Assembly: GCF_007748175.1 (NCBI RefSeq)
Contig: NZ_CP037422.1
Span: forward strand, 2,315,231-2,379,230
Source: Gimesia aquarii
GTDB taxonomy: Bacteria > Planctomycetota > Planctomycetia > Planctomycetales > Planctomycetaceae
Reading direction: 5' to 3'
Length of the DNA: 64,000 nucleotides
This document shows, one piece after another, positions 61,696 to 64,000 of the stretch; positions within the stretch are counted from its first letter, which is position 1, and each line of letters opens with the position of its first letter. The notes beneath the pieces were generated by a model, which was not told the DNA's origin, did no database searches, and saw only the letters and a list, made by a program, of their open reading frames with translations. A program made the position numbers and the translations under genes.

Positions 61696-63471
61696 ATGGA
61701 CTGGCAAATTGTAGTAACATTCCTGGTATTGGGAGGAGTTATTGGCTCCCTCATGTTTCTGCGTGCCGGCGCTGATACAGTTTTAATGGCAGGTCTCACG
61801 ATACTGGTCATTACTGGTGTAGTTGACGCAAAGGAGGCAATCGCCGGGTTTGCCAATGAAGGTCTGATTACCGTTGCGTTTCTCTTTGTTGTGAGTGAGG
61901 GCATCCGACAAACGGGTGGTGTGGCCTTTACCGGGCAACAGCTACTGGGTCGCCCCAAATCACTCACTGACGCCCAGTCACGGGTAATGCTCCCCTCTGC
62001 CGTTCTTAGTGCGTTTCTGAATAATACACCGGTTGTCGCGATGATGATGCCCGTCATCTCGGACTGGGCAAAAAAAATGCGATTCTCTGTTTCACATCTG
62101 ATGCTCCCCTTAAGCTATTCCGCCATCCTGGGTGGTTTGTGTACTTTGGTTGGCACTAGTACCACGCTAGTCGTCGATGGGCTATTGCAAAGCAAAACGA
62201 CTCACCCCGGCTTATCCATGTTTGAAATCGCGTGGGTGGGAATTCCCGTTATGATTGCCGGTTTGATCTACTTACTTGTGTTTTCGCGATGGCTACTACC
62301 AGAAAGAAAACCTGCAATTACACCCATGGATGATCCACGCGAGTATACTGTGGAAATGATTGTAGAACCCGGTTGCCCGCTCATAGGCAAGACAATTGAG
62401 CAAGCTGGTCTGCGTCATCTACCTGGCATGTATCTAATGGAAATCGACCGTGATGGTGATGTAATTGCCGCGGTTTCTTCTAATGAAAGATTAGCCGCCA
62501 ATGATCAACTCGTGTTTGTGGGTATTGTGGAATCTGTTATTGATCTGCAAAAAATTCCTGGACTCAAACCTGCCACCGATCAACTCTTTAAACTCTCTGG
62601 CCCCCGATCAGAACGCTGTCTGATAGAAGCCGTCGTTTCTGATAGTTTTCGTTTTCTTAATATGTCAATTCGCACGGCAAAGTTCCGCTCTAACTATAAT
62701 GCCGCCGTCATTGCTGTGGCCCGCAATGGTCAGCGAATCAATAAAAAAATTGGGGATATCGAACTACAACGTGGTGACACTCTACTCATTGAAGCGCACC
62801 CTTCATTTATTGATCAGCAAAGAAATTCACGAGAATTCTTTTTGGTCAGTCAAGTAGAAGATTCGTCACCCCCACGCCATGAACGAGCCTGGATCGCACG
62901 CTTAATCTTATTAGCAATGATTTTGATGGTGGCTGTTGGTGATGTCAAAATGATGGTAGCCGCAATGGTGGCCGCAGCACTTATGACTGCCACACGTTGC
63001 TGCAGTGCCATTGAAGCGAAACGTTCTATCGACTGGGGTGTGCTCATTACAATCGCAGCCGGTCTGGGTATTGGTAATGCGATCGATGTCTCTGGCACTG
63101 ATGACGCCATTGCCTCCACGTTTAGCGGCGTGGCCGGGAATAGTCCTCTGATTATGCTGGCAATTCTTTCGTTGACAACTCTGGTCTTTACAAACTTGAT
63201 TACCGCAAAGGCAACGGCGACTTTGATTTTCCCAATCGCCATCGCTGCCGCCTATTCCTTAAAAGTCGACATCATGCCGTTTGTGATTACAGTCATGATT
63301 TCCTCAGCAGCTTGCTTTGCCACACCTATCGGATACCAGACCAATCTTATGGTCTTTGGCCCTGGTGGATACAAGTATGTTGACTATATTCGCATTGGAG
63401 GACCACTGACTTTAATCGTCTGGTTGCTGACCGTGATCATTGTACCTCTTGCCTGGCCTTTCCATCCCTGA
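61696..63471 (+). CDS. SLC13/CitT-type transporter with RCK_C (TrkA-C) domains
   Basis: Membrane transporter of about 591 residues with some 10-12 TM helices. The first half has LNNTPVVAMMMPVISDWAKK and LGGLCTLVGTSTTLVVDGLL, the divalent-anion:Na+ symporter hallmark. Between the halves lie two cytoplasmic TrkA-C-like domains (about 215-295 and 305-390; VEPGCPLIGKTIEQAGLRHL; IELQRGDTLLIEAHP). The second half has a matching TTLVFTNLITAKATATLIFPIA. Substrates in this family include sulfate and dicarboxylates. The ATG at 61696 and a TTG at 61687 are both possible starts. The CysQ-like neighbour hints at sulfate. Confidence 0.88.
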   Translation: MDWQIVVTFLVLGGVIGSLMFLRAGADTVLMAGLTILVITGVVDAKEAIAGFANEGLITVAFLFVVSEGIRQTGGVAFTGQQLLGRPKSLTDAQSRVMLPSAVLSAFLNNTPVVAMMMPVISDWAKKMRFSVSHLMLPLSYSAILGGLCTLVGTSTTLVVDGLLQSKTTHPGLSMFEIAWVGIPVMIAGLIYLLVFSRWLLPERKPAITPMDDPREYTVEMIVEPGCPLIGKTIEQAGLRHLPGMYLMEIDRDGDVIAAVSSNERLAANDQLVFVGIVESVIDLQKIPGLKPATDQLFKLSGPRSERCLIEAVVSDSFRFLNMSIRTAKFRSNYNAAVIAVARNGQRINKKIGDIELQRGDTLLIEAHPSFIDQQRNSREFFLVSQVEDSSPPRHERAWIARLILLAMILMVAVGDVKMMVAAMVAAALMTATRCCSAIEAKRSIDWGVLITIAAGLGIGNAIDVSGTDDAIASTFSGVAGNSPLIMLAILSLTTLVFTNLITAKATATLIFPIAIAAAYSLKVDIMPFVITVMISSAACFATPIGYQTNLMVFGPGGYKYVDYIRIGGPLTLIVWLLTVIIVPLAWPFHP

Positions 63472-63480
63472 TAATGTTAG

Positions 63481-63503
63481 TAAAGCGGTGAAATACCGCT
63501 TTA
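63481..63503 (+). terminator. Intrinsic terminator after the SLC13-type gene
   Basis: Perfect nine-base arms TAAAGCGGT/ACCGCTTTA enclose a five-base loop. The following T-run is short (TT after TTTA), so efficiency may be moderate. It starts ten bases after the stop. Confidence 0.65.
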
Positions 63504-63541
63504 TTCGGATAGAAAGTCACTCATCTTATCAAGGTTCTGCT

Positions 63542-64000
63542 ATGATTCGTCTCGTTTATCTGTCCATTCTCTTCGTGCCCGTTTTTTCAGTATCGATTTT
63601 TTCCAATCTTTCAAAGTTGGAAGCACAAAAGCCCTCTCCTCAAGACCGCACGAAACTAGAGAACCAACTCAACAAACTTCAGCAACAGATCAAACAGCTA
63701 AAACAGAATAAAGAGCTCAAGCAGTCACTTTTGGCTGATGTTGAAGTCTATGCCAAAGCAGCAGAATGGATCTTGCGACATAACGAGTTTTACAAACCTC
63801 AATATGTGAAAGATACTTCTAATGTTCTCGAAACAGGATTAACGCGAGCCCGGCAACTCAAGTCAGGCAAACCCGACTGGATGCAGCAAACAGGAACAGT
63901 CATCTTCGGTTATTACTCAAAAATTGATGGCTCGGTTCAACCTTATGCATTAACATTTCCGAAAGATTTCAAATCGAAATCTCGTCACCGTTGGCCATTA
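63542..64000 (+). CDS. Exported protein, truncated by the window edge
   Basis: The first 153 codons of a gene that runs off the right edge. An N-terminal hydrophobic segment (about 3-21, MIRLVYLSILFVPVFS) looks like a signal peptide. A Lys/Gln-rich coiled-coil stretch follows (LNKLQQQIKQLKQNKELKQ). The part before the edge has AEWILRHNEFYKPQY and TGTVIFGYYSKIDGSVQPYALTFP, which recalls the N-terminus of planctomycete prolyl-oligopeptidase-like hydrolases, but the catalytic part is outside the window. It starts 38 bases after the terminator of the transporter gene. Confidence 0.7.
   Translation, partial: MIRLVYLSILFVPVFSVSIFSNLSKLEAQKPSPQDRTKLENQLNKLQQQIKQLKQNKELKQSLLADVEVYAKAAEWILRHNEFYKPQYVKDTSNVLETGLTRARQLKSGKPDWMQQTGTVIFGYYSKIDGSVQPYALTFPKDFKSKSRHRWPL

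Overview
The window looks like chromosomal DNA of a planctomycete, probably of the Gimesia/Planctomyces type. I infer this from the protein families and did not search a database. The markers are a DUF1501 protein, a DUF1573 protein, large secreted PQQ-type beta-propeller proteins with helical N-terminal repeats, a Hanks-type kinase with a membrane anchor, a neutral-ceramidase-like protein, lipid A genes (lpxK, lpxB) and futalosine-pathway menaquinone genes. Base composition is moderate and even. I see no insertion sequence, prophage, CRISPR array, tRNA or rRNA.

Layout. 0.1-2.9 kb: frr, a CBS-domain protein and a MoxR-like AAA+ ATPase. 3-12.2 kb: a minus-strand run of five exported proteins (two PQQ-propeller proteins, a thioredoxin-like lipoprotein, a PrxQ-type peroxiredoxin and a cupredoxin-like protein) that looks like an extracytoplasmic redox or surveillance module. 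12.5-14.7 kb: lpxK and a Cys/His-rich exported protein, separated by an unusually structured spacer. 15-21.5 kb: DUF1573 protein, CbiX-type chelatase, Ser/Thr kinase overlapping apt, a methyltransferase and a helical-repeat protein. 21.8-30.5 kb: a heparinase-like orphan, a probable aminodeoxyfutalosine deaminase, a NatAB-like exporter whose permease is fused to a CPBP protease, mqnC and mqnA. 30.7-34.5 kb: proC and a tandem alpha/beta-hydrolase protein.

34.5-39.4 kb is the most interesting part. It is a four-gene Mn/Zn/Fe-type ABC importer operon preceded by a near-consensus promoter with a perfect 24-bp palindrome over the predicted start site. Both permeases carry C-terminal DtxR/MntR-like modules that keep most of the regulator's metal ligands. 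39.5-43.7 kb: DUF1501 protein, ceramidase-like protein and a type II NADH dehydrogenase. 44.4-49.5 kb: a degenerate HD-GYP/PAS/GGDEF protein, a proline-rich lipoprotein and a Wza-like export lipoprotein. 49.5-50.7 kb: a secreted propeller-like protein and an FmdB-like protein without zinc-ligand cysteines. 51.3-54.7 kb: hpf, EIIA-Ntr, HPr and Enzyme I, with Glu at the HPr regulatory-serine position. 55.5-59.2 kb: RNase G behind a long structured leader, rplU and lpxB. 59.4-64 kb: a Gfo/Idh/MocA oxidoreductase, a CysQ-like phosphatase, an SLC13-type transporter and a truncated exported ORF at the edge.

Limits: domain calls come from reading motifs. Start codons were judged from Shine-Dalgarno-like sequences and family N-termini, and several remain uncertain, as stated in the entries.
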